In this document: piece by piece, positions 8,295 to 17,082 of the stretch
Layout: every line of letters starts with the position of its first letter
Position numbering within the stretch: the first letter of the stretch is position 1
Translations under genes and position numbers: made by a program
The notes under the pieces: generated by a model
What the model saw: the letters and a program-made list of their open reading frames with translations, nothing else
Databases searched by the model: none
What the model was told of the DNA's origin: nothing
From: Thiobacillus sp.
Lineage (GTDB): Bacteria > Pseudomonadota > Gammaproteobacteria > Burkholderiales > Thiobacillaceae
Direction: 5' to 3'
Assembly: GCA_018262815.1 (NCBI GenBank)
Contig: JADFDN010000020.1
Span: 1 to 35,310, forward strand
DNA: 35,310 bases

Positions 8295-9067
8295 GGCGCG
8301 ACCAGTTCCTGCGTCATTTGATATTGCGTCCGGCTGTCGCGCAGCAGACGCAGTTCGACCAGCCAGCGTCCGCTCGCCGGCAAGCGCAGCACGCCGCCGT
8401 AGACGCCTGCGTCGAGCGGGTCGAGAGGCAGGGTGAGCACGCTCTGCGCGGCGCCCGGCCGCAGCAGGCGCAGTTCGGCATCGATGCGGTCGACCGGCAG
8501 GCCGGTGCGGTCCTTGACGCGAACCTGAACCGCACGCGTGGCCTCGTCGCTGTCGAGACCGCTCAATTCAACCTGCCAGCCGAGCTCCGACTCGCGGTGC
8601 GCCTGGGACAGCTCGGACGAAACCCCCTTGGCCGCGCTCTGGCCGTGTTCGACCACGCCGGAAAATCCGCTGTAGACCGCGCCCCCGTCGCTGCCCAGCC
8701 ACCAGCGGGCAAGCGGTTCGGGAAGGCCCTTGGTGGCGATGTACAGCAAGCTGCCGTTGATCACCACCAGCCCGAGGAAAAAAGCCGTCAAGAGCTTGGG
8801 CGCCCAGTGCATGCGGCCGGCCCCACGGCGGCGGAACTGGGTCAGCGCATGCAGCACCAGCCCCGCGGCGAGAAATACCGAAATGTGGATGGCCGCCACA
8901 TCCAGCCCCGGCCAGCGGCCGACGATCAGGGCGAAATAGGCGAGCAGCGGCAGCAGCCCCGCCAGCAGCGCGCGCAGGATCGGCGGCAGGCCGCGGATCG
9001 CGCCGCCCGCTGCGTAGAGCACGAACACCGCGGCCAGTCCGCCGAACAGGGTGGTCAGGGTATTCAT
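8291..9067 (-). CDS. ccoH: FixH/CcoH-domain protein with an N-terminal multi-helix membrane extension
   Basis: A 258-aa protein. Classical CcoH/FixH is about 150-170 aa with one membrane helix and a periplasmic domain. The C-terminal half here fits that: helix at ~93-111, then a beta-rich domain containing LGWQVELSG, VQVRVKDRTGLPVD, DAGVYGGVLRLPASGRWLVEL, typical of FixH. In front are about three extra hydrophobic segments (residues ~5-25, 30-50, 58-78) of unknown role. Position supports the call: it is ATGA-overlapped with ccoG upstream (9064-9067) and with ccoS downstream, as in ccoGHIS operons. FixH proteins assist cbb3 assembly and stability. The domain call is good; the function of the extension is unknown. 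Confidence 0.82.
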   Translation of the reverse strand: MNTLTTLFGGLAAVFVLYAAGGAIRGLPPILRALLAGLLPLLAYFALIVGRWPGLDVAAIHISVFLAAGLVLHALTQFRRRGAGRMHWAPKLLTAFFLGLVVINGSLLYIATKGLPEPLARWWLGSDGGAVYSGFSGVVEHGQSAAKGVSSELSQAHRESELGWQVELSGLDSDEATRAVQVRVKDRTGLPVDRIDAELRLLRPGAAQSVLTLPLDPLDAGVYGGVLRLPASGRWLVELRLLRDSRTQYQMTQELVAP

Positions 9068-10500
9068 GGGCGCTTTCCGGGCATGTCGAAACGAACCTTC
9101 TCGGCGCGCACTTCAGCCGGCTTGCCCTGCGGCGTGATGACCAGCTCGAAATGCCTCGTTTTCGCCGCCAATGCCGGCGGCAATCGGACGCTCGCCTGCA
9201 CCAGACCGCTGTGTCCCGGCTTGATGGTGACTTCGCGGAAATTGCCGAGGTCGAGTGCGCTTTCAGGGATGCCGCGCGCGCTGATCACGTAGGTCTGGTC
9301 CTGCCCCGCCTTGTTGGTGATGCGGATCTGGTAGCGGTTGCGGATGTCGCCGTTGGACAGCACCACATAGAGCGGCTGGCGGATCTGGTTGACGGCCCGG
9401 TCGAAGCTGCCACGCGTGGCCACGCTATAGACGAGATAAGCGCTCATCAGCACCAGCGCCACGCCGTAGCCGATGGGTTTCAGCCGTTTCCATTGCACCT
9501 TGGGGGCGGCGGGCTCCGGCGAAGCCAGGTTCTTTTCCGAATCGTAGCGGATCAGGCCGCGCGGAAAGCTGAACGAATCCATGATGGTGTTGCAGGCGTC
9601 GATGCACAGGCCGCACGAGATGCACTTGTACTGCAGGCCGTCACGGATGTCGATGCCGACCGGACACACCTGCACGCACAGTCCGCAATCGACGCAGTCG
9701 CCCAGCCCCTTTTCGTGGCGCTCGGCCAGGGTGCGCTGGCCCGCGCGCGCCGAAGCGCGCCCATGCGCCGCTTCGCCGCGCCGGGCGTCGTAATGCACGG
9801 CCAGGGTTTCCGGCTCGTACATCACGCTCTGGAAACGGCCGTACGGACAGACGTAGGTGCAGATCTGTTCGCGCATCAAGCCTGCCGCGGCATAGGTCGA
9901 CAGCGTGAGGATGCTGGTCGTGATGTAGGCCGCGGTCGCAGCCTGGCCGGTGACGAAATCGATGACCAACTGCGGGGCGTAGGTGAAATAGGCGACAAAA
10001 GTCAGGCCGGTCCAGAACGACGCCAGTATCCACAAGGCATGCGTGCCGCCGACCTTGAGGACCTTTTCGCGATCCCACGGCTGACGGTAGAGTCGCACGC
10101 GCGCCGGGCGCTCGCCCTGGATCCTGTGTTCGATCCAGATGAAGAAATCGGTCCACAAGGTCTGGAAACAGAAGTAGCCGCAGAACGCGCGGCCGACCAG
10201 CCCGGTGACGAAGAACAGCAGAATGGCGGCGATGAACAGAAGCAGCGCCAGCCAGATGACATCCTGCGGATAGACCGTGAGACCGAAGATCAGGAAGCGT
10301 CGTCCCGGCAGATCGAACAGGACAGCCTGCGCTGGTGCGTCCAGCCGTGACCACGGCAGCCACGGCAACAGGAAATAAATCGCATAGGCCAGCACCAGCA
10401 CCGACGTCTTGAAACGGCGAAAACGCCCCTTCACCGAACGGGTGAAAATGGGAATGCGCTTCTGATACAGGCCAATCTGATCTTCTAATCCTGTTTGCAT
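9064..10500 (-). CDS. ccoG: cbb3 oxidase accessory ferredoxin CcoG (FixG/RdxA)
   Basis: A 478-aa membrane iron-sulfur protein. Several helices span the N-terminal ~220 residues and one more lies near 340-360; a periplasmic Ig-like C-terminal domain follows. Two 4Fe-4S motifs read CVDCGLCVQVCP and CISCGLCIDACN, and earlier conserved motifs are CGYFCFQTLWTDFF and CTYVCPYGRFQS. CcoG proteins act with cbb3 assembly, and Cu(II) reduction for copper delivery has been described for the family. It starts 77 bp after the ccoP stop, separated by a hairpin terminator, and overlaps ccoH by 4 bp downstream. Confidence 0.96.
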   Translation of the reverse strand: MQTGLEDQIGLYQKRIPIFTRSVKGRFRRFKTSVLVLAYAIYFLLPWLPWSRLDAPAQAVLFDLPGRRFLIFGLTVYPQDVIWLALLLFIAAILLFFVTGLVGRAFCGYFCFQTLWTDFFIWIEHRIQGERPARVRLYRQPWDREKVLKVGGTHALWILASFWTGLTFVAYFTYAPQLVIDFVTGQAATAAYITTSILTLSTYAAAGLMREQICTYVCPYGRFQSVMYEPETLAVHYDARRGEAAHGRASARAGQRTLAERHEKGLGDCVDCGLCVQVCPVGIDIRDGLQYKCISCGLCIDACNTIMDSFSFPRGLIRYDSEKNLASPEPAAPKVQWKRLKPIGYGVALVLMSAYLVYSVATRGSFDRAVNQIRQPLYVVLSNGDIRNRYQIRITNKAGQDQTYVISARGIPESALDLGNFREVTIKPGHSGLVQASVRLPPALAAKTRHFELVITPQGKPAEVRAEKVRFDMPGKRP

Positions 10501-10526
10501 GGTGCCTCAGGGTGGAATTGCGGGAA

Positions 10527-10555
10527 GCAAAAGCCCCCGAAAACGGGGGCTTTGC
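10527..10555 (-). terminator. Intrinsic hairpin between ccoP and ccoG
   Basis: Read leftward: an AAAGCCCCCG stem (10553-10544), TTTT loop, CGGGGGCTTT (10539-10530) and a final T before GC. The 10-bp stem is perfect and sits between the ccoP stop (10577) and the ccoG start (10500). It would end or attenuate the structural ccoNOQP message, leaving the accessory genes to read-through or their own promoter. Confidence 0.8.
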
Positions 10556-10576
10556 TTATCTCTTCAGCCTGCGGCC

Positions 10577-11497
10577 TTACTGGCCACCGCCCAGTTCATG
10601 AACGTAGACCGTCAATACCTTGATTTGTTCGGGAGACAGGCGCCCGGACCACGCGGGCATCACGCCCTTGTTGAGGCCGCTGGCGATCACATTGCGAATC
10701 GCAGAAACCTTGCCTTCGGCGGCGTCGGCAGCCGGCACATCGGCCCACAGCCAGATGTTGTCGGTCAGATTGGGCGCGCCCATATCCTTCCGGCCTGTCG
10801 CATTGCTGGTATGGCAGTAATAGCAGGCCGCGGTCTCGCCATGGAACAGGGCATTGCCTGCGGCGGCCTTGGTGCTGTCGTGACTGATGCCGGAGAGGCT
10901 GGCCACGTAGTTCGCCAGCTGGTCGATCTGCTCGCCGTCGAGCACTTCGCCAAAGGCCGGCATATAGCCGCGACGGCCGTCCATCAGCGTTTGGTGGATC
11001 GTGTCGTACGAGCCACCGTACAGCCAGTCATCGTCGGTCAGGTTGGGGAAGAAACCGATCACGCCCTGGCCGCCGGCCTGGTGACACGGCGCGCAGTTTT
11101 CGGAAAACAAGGCCTTGCCCGCGGACAGGATGAAGCCGTTCATCTCGGGGTCCTTGGCAATCTGCTCATACGACATCGCCGAAATCTTGTCGAAATAGGG
11201 CTTTTGCGCGACCGCGGCCTGATTCAGATCTTCCAGCAGAAGAGCGCGAGTATTCCAGCTATGCGTTTTGGTTTCGCCTTCGCTGTTGACGTAGGTTATG
11301 TCGGACACGCCGCCGATCCAGCCCTTGCCGATCGGCCACGACGGATAGATGGTCCAGTAGATGATGGAGAAAATCACCGTCGCATAGAACGTGTAGACCC
11401 ACCACACCGGCAGCGGATTGTTGTACTCCTGCAGATCGCCGTCCCAGGCGTGGCCCGTGGTTTGAACCGTTTGAGATTGTAGTTTTTGCTCGCTCAT
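10577..11497 (-). CDS. ccoP: cbb3-type cytochrome c oxidase subunit III, dihaem cytochrome c
   Basis: A 306-aa membrane-anchored dihaem cytochrome c that passes electrons to CcoO. One membrane helix lies around residues 31-51. Haem c sites are CAPCH (C135, C138, H139) and CYYCH (C225, C228, H229), with downstream axial methionine candidates in GYMPAFG (M179) and GVMPAWSG. The N-terminal block DGDLQEYNNPLPVWW is a CcoP hallmark. Its ATG overlaps the ccoQ stop by 4 bp. It is the last structural gene before a hairpin terminator. Confidence 0.97.
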   Translation of the reverse strand: MSEQKLQSQTVQTTGHAWDGDLQEYNNPLPVWWVYTFYATVIFSIIYWTIYPSWPIGKGWIGGVSDITYVNSEGETKTHSWNTRALLLEDLNQAAVAQKPYFDKISAMSYEQIAKDPEMNGFILSAGKALFSENCAPCHQAGGQGVIGFFPNLTDDDWLYGGSYDTIHQTLMDGRRGYMPAFGEVLDGEQIDQLANYVASLSGISHDSTKAAAGNALFHGETAACYYCHTSNATGRKDMGAPNLTDNIWLWADVPAADAAEGKVSAIRNVIASGLNKGVMPAWSGRLSPEQIKVLTVYVHELGGGQ

Positions 11498-11691
11498 TGC
11501 TTGTCCTTCGTGTCGTCTTTATCGCCTGGCTGATCGTCGAGAAACGGAATGTCGCGGTACGACTCGAGTTGCTTGCCCCGCTTTTTGCTGCCGTAAACGT
11601 AGATCAGGATGCCGACAAAGGTGACGAAAAAAATGATCAGGGCCAGCGGCTTGGTGTTTTCGGGTTTGGAAAACCACATCAGCCATTCCAT
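11494..11691 (-). CDS. ccoQ: cbb3-type oxidase small subunit CcoQ
   Basis: A 65-aa single-helix protein. The helix covers residues ~15-34 (LALIIFFVTFVGILIYVYGS), followed by a basic KKRGKQLESYRDIPFLDD stretch and an acidic tail, the standard CcoQ/FixQ layout. CcoQ stabilises the contact between CcoP and the CcoNO core. It lies between ccoO and ccoP, with its stop overlapping the ccoP start (ATGA, 11494-11497). Confidence 0.93.
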   Translation of the reverse strand: MEWLMWFSKPENTKPLALIIFFVTFVGILIYVYGSKKRGKQLESYRDIPFLDDQPGDKDDTKDKQ

Positions 11692-11711
11692 GCCGCGCTC
11701 CCCGCCTGAGA

Positions 11712-12458
11712 TCAGCGATCGGCGACGAACGCGTCGTCAGCGTACTTGCTGAAATCGACCATGGTGCCCAGAACCTGCAGATAGGCCACCAGCGCATCCA
11801 TCTCCGAAATACCCGAACGGTCGCCGTCGTAATTGCCGAAGTTGGCCTGTTCGACCAGATTCTTCTGCGCATCCGGGATGTGCAGCTGCTTGGCGACGGT
11901 TTCACCGAACTTGGTGACGTTGGCGTCGTATTCGGCCTGCGACAGCGAATACGGAACGCCGACCTTGCGCAGCGCCTTCATGCGGGCCGCTGCGTCCGAG
12001 ATATCCAGCGGCGTCGACATCAGCCAGGGATAGTTCGGCATCACCGACTCCGGCACCATCGAGCGCGGTGCGACCAGATGCTGGACATGCCACTCGTTGG
12101 AATATTTGCCGCCGACGCGCGCGAGATCGGGACCGGTGCGCTTGGAGCCCCACTGGAATGGATGGTCGTACTGCGACTCGGCGGCCAGCGAGTAATGGCC
12201 GTAGCGCAGCTTTTCGTCGCGGAACGGGCGGATCATCTGCGAATGGCAGGTGTAGCAGCCTTCGCGGATATAGATGTCACGCCCGCGTTGCTCCAGCGGC
12301 GTGTAGGGGCGCACGCCCTCGACCTTTTCGATGGTCTTGTCGATGAAGAACAGCGGTGCAATTTCCACCAGGCCGCCGACGCTGATCGCCAGCATGGTCA
12401 ACACGGCCATCAGGCCGATGTTGGTTTCAATCCATTCGTGTTTGAAGTTGATATTCAT
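11712..12458 (-). CDS. ccoO: cbb3-type cytochrome c oxidase subunit II, monohaem cytochrome c
   Basis: A 248-aa membrane-anchored cytochrome c. An N-terminal helix lies around residues 14-38, then the haem c site CYTCH (C68, C71, H72) in the conserved context [19 protein letters not shown]. The downstream block [14 protein letters not shown] supplies the axial methionine. Together with CcoN and CcoP it forms the oxidase core. It starts 17 bp after the ccoN stop and is followed 20 bp later by ccoQ. Confidence 0.97.
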   Translation of the reverse strand: MNINFKHEWIETNIGLMAVLTMLAISVGGLVEIAPLFFIDKTIEKVEGVRPYTPLEQRGRDIYIREGCYTCHSQMIRPFRDEKLRYGHYSLAAESQYDHPFQWGSKRTGPDLARVGGKYSNEWHVQHLVAPRSMVPESVMPNYPWLMSTPLDISDAAARMKALRKVGVPYSLSQAEYDANVTKFGETVAKQLHIPDAQKNLVEQANFGNYDGDRSGISEMDALVAYLQVLGTMVDFSKYADDAFVADR

Positions 12459-12475
12459 GTCGAGTCTTCTCTGTA

Positions 12476-13930
12476 TCAGGCATGGGCCATCTTGGCGGCC
12501 AGCTTCGCTTCCAGTGCGGCGCTCTCACGCTTGCCCTGACGAATGGTCATGAACATGTTGAAAGCCATCATTGCAGCGCCGGTGAGGAAGAACATGCCGC
12601 CGATCGCACGCATTGCGTAGAAGGGCATCATCGCCGCGACCGATTCGACGAACGAGTACTGCAGGTTGCCGAACTCGTCGAACGCGCGCCACATCAGACC
12701 CTGGGTGATGCCGGAAATCCACATCGCGACGATGTACAGCACGATGCCGATGGTGGCGAGCCAGAAGTGCCACTCGACCAGCTTGCGGCTGTAGATCTTG
12801 GTGTCCCACAGCTTGGGCATCATGTGATACAGCGAACCGAAGGAGATCATCGCCACCCAGCCCAGCGCGCCGGAGTGCACGTGGCCCACGGTCCAGTCGG
12901 TGTAGTGGCTCAAAGCATTGACTTCCTTCAGCGACATCATCGGGCCTTCGAAGGTCGACATGCCGTAGAACGACAGTGCGACGATCATGAAGCGCATCAC
13001 CGGGTCGGTGCGCAGTTTGTCCCAGGCACCCGACAGGGTCATGATGCCGTTGATCATGCCGCCCCACGAAGGCATCAGCAGCAGGATTGAGAACGCAGCA
13101 GCCAGCGACGAGGTCCAGTCGGGCAGCGCGGTCCAGTGCAGGTGGTGCGCACCCACCCACATGTACATGAAGGAGAGCGCCCAGAAATGGACGATGGACA
13201 GGCGGTAGGAGTAGATCGGACGGCCGGCCTGCTTGGGCACGAAGTAATACATCATGCCGAGGAAGGCAGCGGTCAGGAAGAAGCCCACCGCGTTGTGGCC
13301 GTACCACCACTGGGTCATCGCGTCCTGGGTGCCCGAAAACAGGCTGTACGACTTCATCGAGAACAGGTCGACCGGCATCGCCAGGTTGTTGAAGGTATGC
13401 AGCAGGGCGGTCGCCAGGATGAACGACAGGTAGAACCAGTTGGCGACGTAGATATGAGGCTGCTTGCGACGCATGATGGTGCCGACGAACAGGATCAGGT
13501 AGGTGACCCATACGACTTCGATCAGGATGTCGATCGGCCATTCCATCTCGGCATACTCGCGGCCTTGCGAATACCCCATCACATACGACAGTGCCGCCGT
13601 GACGATCACGGTCTGCCAGCCCCAGAAGGTGAAGCTCGCCATGCCGTCGGAAATCAGGCGGGTCTGGCAGGTACGCTGCACCACGTAGTAGGACGTGGCG
13701 AACAGCGCCGAGCCGCCGAAGCCGAAGATCACCGCGCTGGTATGAACGGGACGGAAGCGGCCGAACGAGAAATAGGGGCTGTCGAAGTTCAGAAACGGCC
13801 AGGCCAGTTCGGAGGCGATATAGACCCCGGCGAACATGCCGACGACCGCCCAGACGAGCGACATGACGGCAAATTTCTTAACGATATCAAAGTTGTACTG
13901 CTCTGCACCGGAATATGTGGTTACCGCCAT
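12476..13930 (-). CDS. ccoN: cbb3-type cytochrome c oxidase catalytic subunit I
   Basis: A 484-aa, 12-helix haem-copper oxidase subunit that reduces O2 to water and pumps protons. Metal ligands are visible: H63 and H352 for the low-spin haem b, H350 for haem b3, and H212, H262 and H263 for CuB. Y256 lies six residues before H262, where cbb3 enzymes carry the cross-linked tyrosine (positional inference). AGGAG stands six bases before the ATG. It is first in ccoNOQP. The upstream region has a good sigma70-type promoter but I see no TTGAT-N4-ATCAA FNR/ANR box. Confidence 0.98.
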   Translation of the reverse strand: MAVTTYSGAEQYNFDIVKKFAVMSLVWAVVGMFAGVYIASELAWPFLNFDSPYFSFGRFRPVHTSAVIFGFGGSALFATSYYVVQRTCQTRLISDGMASFTFWGWQTVIVTAALSYVMGYSQGREYAEMEWPIDILIEVVWVTYLILFVGTIMRRKQPHIYVANWFYLSFILATALLHTFNNLAMPVDLFSMKSYSLFSGTQDAMTQWWYGHNAVGFFLTAAFLGMMYYFVPKQAGRPIYSYRLSIVHFWALSFMYMWVGAHHLHWTALPDWTSSLAAAFSILLLMPSWGGMINGIMTLSGAWDKLRTDPVMRFMIVALSFYGMSTFEGPMMSLKEVNALSHYTDWTVGHVHSGALGWVAMISFGSLYHMMPKLWDTKIYSRKLVEWHFWLATIGIVLYIVAMWISGITQGLMWRAFDEFGNLQYSFVESVAAMMPFYAMRAIGGMFFLTGAAMMAFNMFMTIRQGKRESAALEAKLAAKMAHA

Positions 13931-14008
13931 CGACCGCTCCTGTTGTACCCGAAATGGCGCTTATAGCCGCGCCTTAAACAGCATATGCTTATATTAAAAA
14001 ACTGCGGG

Positions 14009-14038
14009 ATTATAGGACAGTCCGCCCCTTCACCGCAA
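14009..14038 (-). promoter_or_regulatory. Predicted promoter of the ccoNOQP operon
   Basis: Read leftward: TTGCGG (14038-14033), 18-bp spacer, then a consensus TATAAT (14014-14009). This gives a start near 14002 and a ~70-nt leader before ccoN. Within the leader is a perfect 10-bp palindrome AGCATATGCT (13980-13989) in an AT-rich context, a possible operator. The hexamers are seen directly; function is inference. Confidence 0.55.
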
Positions 14039-14052
14039 GCCGAAAACCCTGA

Positions 14053-14646
14053 TCAGGACGTTGCCAACAGCGTTCTTAGATCCTGCGCAATCGCATCGGG
14101 ATGGCTGCCATAGGGCACAAGAAGCCTGATATTCCCTTTTGGATCATAAACATAGGTTCCGGCACTGTGGTCGATCAGGTAATCGTCCGCCGCCTTCACC
14201 GAAGTCTTTTGATAGACCACTTTGTATTCTTTAGCCAACAGCCTGAGCGTCGCCTCGTCGCCCGCCATTCCCAGAAAACTGGGGTTGAAAGCCGGCACGA
14301 ACTGCTTGAGCAGTTCCGGCGTGTCGCGCTGCGGGTCCACCGTCACGAAAATGACCTGCACCCGCTCGGCGTCCGGACCCAGCTGCTGAAGCGCGCGCGC
14401 GAAATCCGACAGCGTGGTGGGGCAGACATCCGGGCAATGGGTATAGCCGAAAAAGATGGCCACGATCTTGCCCCTGAAATCCGCCAGCGTCCGGACCCGG
14501 CCGTTATGGTCGGTCAGCCTGAAATCCCGCGCAAAGGCAGCCCCCGTGATATCGGTCGCCTGAAATGTCGGCGTCTGCGGTGCAGGCTGGCAGGCCGTTA
14601 GCAGGAATGCAGCCGCGGCACAGGCGGTGGCGAGCCAGGATCTCAT
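14053..14646 (-). CDS. SCO1/SenC family copper chaperone lipoprotein
   Basis: A 197-aa membrane-tethered thioredoxin-fold protein that delivers copper to, or reduces cysteines at, the CuA centre of oxidases; some members serve cbb3 enzymes. An N-terminal lipoprotein signal ends LLTAC with the lipidated cysteine at C19. The copper motif CPDVC gives C71 and C75 in the context GYTHCPDVCPTTLS, and the third ligand H160 lies in YLIDHSAGTYVYDPKG. It overlaps the upstream Rrf2 regulator by 4 bp (ATGA, 14643-14646). Its position between the cbb3 operon and the haem a/CuA genes leaves open which oxidase it serves. Confidence 0.95.
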   Translation of the reverse strand: MRSWLATACAAAAFLLTACQPAPQTPTFQATDITGAAFARDFRLTDHNGRVRTLADFRGKIVAIFFGYTHCPDVCPTTLSDFARALQQLGPDAERVQVIFVTVDPQRDTPELLKQFVPAFNPSFLGMAGDEATLRLLAKEYKVVYQKTSVKAADDYLIDHSAGTYVYDPKGNIRLLVPYGSHPDAIAQDLRTLLATS

Positions 14647-15107
14647 GCCTTGATCTGCTCGAACAGCTGACCCGGAACATCGGCCAGACGATATTTGCCG
14701 GACTCGACCGCCTTGGCCAGCTTCTCAAGCGTGGTGTCCTGCAACAGATCGATGATTTTCTTCTTCACCGGAAGCCAGCGGAAATGCAGCGGACAGGCGG
14801 TTTCGTCGCTGCACTTCTTCAGCCCCAGCAGACAGCTCTGGGTGAAGGCCGGCCCTTCGGTCAGCAGCAGGATCTGCATCAGCGTAATCTTGTCGCCCTG
14901 CTCGCGCAGACAGAAGCCACCCAGGCGGCCACGGAAGGAGAACAGCAGATTGCCTTTGGCCAGGCTTTGCAGAATTTTGGCGAGATAGGGGGCGGGCACG
15001 CCGAGCTTGGCCGCGATATCCTTGTTCAGCACAGGCGTGGCGTTCGGCTGTGTCGCCATGTAGATCAGCGCCTGCACGGCATATTGGCTAGTTCGGGAGA
15101 GGATCAT
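14643..15107 (-). CDS. Rrf2 family transcriptional regulator, probable Fe-S sensor
   Basis: A 154-aa Rrf2 protein. The N-terminal winged helix begins MILSRTSQYAVQALIYMA, with the recognition region AAKLGVPAPYLAKILQSLAKGNLL (residues 32-55) and wing RGRLGGF. Potential cluster ligands are C92, C99 and C105, followed by H108 (CX6CX5CX2H). This is one residue from the IscR pattern (C92, C98, C104, H107) and differs from NsrR spacing; C66 is an extra cysteine. Cluster binding is therefore likely, though type and signal are unknown. It is translationally coupled to the SCO gene and sits between the cbb3 and aa3-type loci, so the oxidases, SCO and itself are the natural candidate targets. Confidence 0.9.
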   Translation of the reverse strand: MILSRTSQYAVQALIYMATQPNATPVLNKDIAAKLGVPAPYLAKILQSLAKGNLLFSFRGRLGGFCLREQGDKITLMQILLLTEGPAFTQSCLLGLKKCSDETACPLHFRWLPVKKKIIDLLQDTTLEKLAKAVESGKYRLADVPGQLFEQIKA

Positions 15108-15189
15108 CTCGTGCCCCTAATGATGGATGGGCATAATATAAAACAATCCTGTCCGAATATCCAGATAGCCCTTCAAATTCCCATAAAAA

Positions 15190-16086
15190 TCAAATGGGTA
15201 AGCGAACGTAATGATCGACCAGCATGACCGCAAACAGCAAACTTAGGTACCAGATGGAAAAACGGAAGGTTGCTTTCGCCAGGGCATCGCTGTATTGGCG
15301 ATACAGCCGCCAGCCATAGTGGATGAAGCGCCCGCCCAGCACGGTGGCACCCCCCAGATAGATCCAGCCGCCCATGCCGGTGCCGACCGGCAACATGGTC
15401 ACGGCAAACAGCAGCAGCGTATAGAGCAGCACATGCAGCCGGGTGTAGGCCTCGCCATGCGTCACCGGCAGCATCGGCAGCCCCGCCCTAGCGTATTCCT
15501 CGCGCCGATAGAGCGCCAGCGCCCAGAAATGCGGCGGCGTCCAGGCGAAGATGATGAGAAAAAGCAGCAACGCGTCGTGATGGATTTCACCGGTAGCCGC
15601 AGCCCAGCCGAGCACCGGCGGCATCGCGCCGGAAGCACCGCCGATGACAATGTTCTGCGGCGTGGCCGGCTTCAGGATGGCGGTGTAAATGACGGCGTAA
15701 CCGACAAAAGTGGCCAGCGTCAGCCACATGGTGAGCGGATTGACGAAGACGTACAGCAGGTAGAGTCCGAGTCCGCCGACCACGCCGGAAAACACCAGAG
15801 TCTGCGTGCTGGTCAACTCGCCGCGCGGCAGCGGGCGTGCCCGCGTGCGCGCCATCACGGCGTCGATCTTCTGTTCGATCAGGCAATTAAACGCTGCTGC
15901 CGCACCGGCCACCAGGGCGATTCCCAGCGTGCCCGCCCACAACACGTTCCAGGCGGGCCAGCCGGGCACCGCGAGAAACATGCCGATCACCGCAGTGAAC
16001 ACGATCAGGCTGACCACCCGCAGCTTGCACAGCGCCAGGAACTGCTGGCAGCGACACGCCATGCCCTGGATCATCACGGTTTCCAT
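15190..16086 (-). CDS. ctaB: Protohaem IX farnesyltransferase (haem O synthase)
   Basis: Integral membrane UbiA-superfamily prenyltransferase that adds a farnesyl group to haem b to make haem O, the precursor of haem a. The 298-aa protein has about nine helices. The first Asp-rich motif region reads [21 protein letters not shown] and the second conserved block [24 protein letters not shown]. Two starts are possible: ATG at 16092 overlaps the ctaA stop as ATGA but AGGAG abuts it directly; ATG at 16086 has AGGAG at six bases and is preferred. A much longer frame upstream is a shadow of ctaA. No gene follows for 80 bp. Confidence 0.95.
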   Translation of the reverse strand: METVMIQGMACRCQQFLALCKLRVVSLIVFTAVIGMFLAVPGWPAWNVLWAGTLGIALVAGAAAAFNCLIEQKIDAVMARTRARPLPRGELTSTQTLVFSGVVGGLGLYLLYVFVNPLTMWLTLATFVGYAVIYTAILKPATPQNIVIGGASGAMPPVLGWAAATGEIHHDALLLFLIIFAWTPPHFWALALYRREEYARAGLPMLPVTHGEAYTRLHVLLYTLLLFAVTMLPVGTGMGGWIYLGGATVLGGRFIHYGWRLYRQYSDALAKATFRFSIWYLSLLFAVMLVDHYVRLPI

Positions 16087-16088
16087 AT

Positions 16089-17072
16089 TCATCTCCTGCC
16101 TACCCGGTAGTTCAGCGCCACCATGCCGGCCAGCAGCAGCGCCGCCCCGGTGTTGTGGGCCACCGCGAGGCCGAGCGGCAGACTCAGCAGCACGTTGCTG
16201 ATTCCCAGCGTCACCTGCAGCGCCAGCAAGGCGCCCACCATCAGACCCAGACCGGCATATCCCGGAGTGCGCAGCAGCCGCAGCGCCAGCCAGCCCAGAT
16301 ACAGGGTCACGATCAAGGCCATGACACGGTGCACCCAGTGAATCGCCGTCAGCGCGGTCATCGGCAGCAGGTCGCCGGACGCAGTTTCGCCGAGTTCGCG
16401 ATGCAGCGTGAACGCGTGTTCGAAATCCATCGGCGGCATCCACACGCCCTGGCACAAGGGGAAGTCGGTGCATGCCAGCGCTGCATAGTTGGTGCTCACC
16501 CAGCCGCCCAGCGCGATTTGCGTGATCACCAGAATCAACCCAAGCACCGCGCTGCCGCGCAGATGGTCGGCACGCGCGAAATAGGCATGGCTGATGTGGC
16601 CGCGCTCGCGCAGCCACAGCCACAGCAGCAACGACAAAGTCGCCATGCCGCCGAGCAAATGCGCGGTGACGACCAGCGGCTTCAGCAGCTTGGTGACCGT
16701 CCACATTCCCAGCAGCGCCTGAAACACGATCAGCCCGAGCAGCAACAGCGGCAGACCCGGCCCGCCTGCCGCATCGCGGCGGCCGCGCCAGCCCAGCACC
16801 GCAATTCCCAGCACCAGCAAACCGAGGGTGCCGGCAGCGTAACGATGCACCATTTCCTTCCACGCCTTCGCGTGCGACACCGGACCATCCGGGCGTTCGG
16901 CCAGTTCGGCATTGATGGCCTCGGCCGCATGATGGGGCGTGAGCTTGCCGTAGCAGCCGGGCCAGTCGGGGCAGCCGAGGCCGGCGTCCGACAGACGCAC
17001 ATACGCCCCCAGGCTCACCACCCCCAGCGTCAGGATCAATGCAATCAGAATCAGATTTCGATAGAACGTCAT
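16089..17072 (-). CDS. ctaA: Haem A synthase (COX15/CtaA)
   Basis: A 327-aa, eight-helix membrane enzyme converting haem O to haem A for the aa3-type oxidase. The family block [16 protein letters not shown] is at residues 27-42, and haem-ligand histidines occur in MVHRYAAG (H75-R76 context), TAHLLGG, IHWVHRV and AVAHNTG near the four conserved helices. Extracytoplasmic cysteine pairs are seen (CPDWPGC and CTDFPLC). It starts 10 bp after the SCO-like gene and its stop touches the first ctaB ATG. A haem a-specific product fits the CtaCDE oxidase further upstream. Confidence 0.96.
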   Translation of the reverse strand: MTFYRNLILIALILTLGVVSLGAYVRLSDAGLGCPDWPGCYGKLTPHHAAEAINAELAERPDGPVSHAKAWKEMVHRYAAGTLGLLVLGIAVLGWRGRRDAAGGPGLPLLLLGLIVFQALLGMWTVTKLLKPLVVTAHLLGGMATLSLLLWLWLRERGHISHAYFARADHLRGSAVLGLILVITQIALGGWVSTNYAALACTDFPLCQGVWMPPMDFEHAFTLHRELGETASGDLLPMTALTAIHWVHRVMALIVTLYLGWLALRLLRTPGYAGLGLMVGALLALQVTLGISNVLLSLPLGLAVAHNTGAALLLAGMVALNYRVGRR

Positions 17073-17082
17073 GGCAAGGGGG

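Noticed and set aside
13955-13972. Terminator-like hairpin (GGCGC...GCGCC) before ccoN
   Set aside because: Stem of five pairs with no U-tract, too weak to call.
15190-16863. Extension of ctaB to a 557-aa protein
   Set aside because: The added N-terminal part is ctaA read out of frame; ribosome site and family N-terminus support a start at 16086 or 16092.
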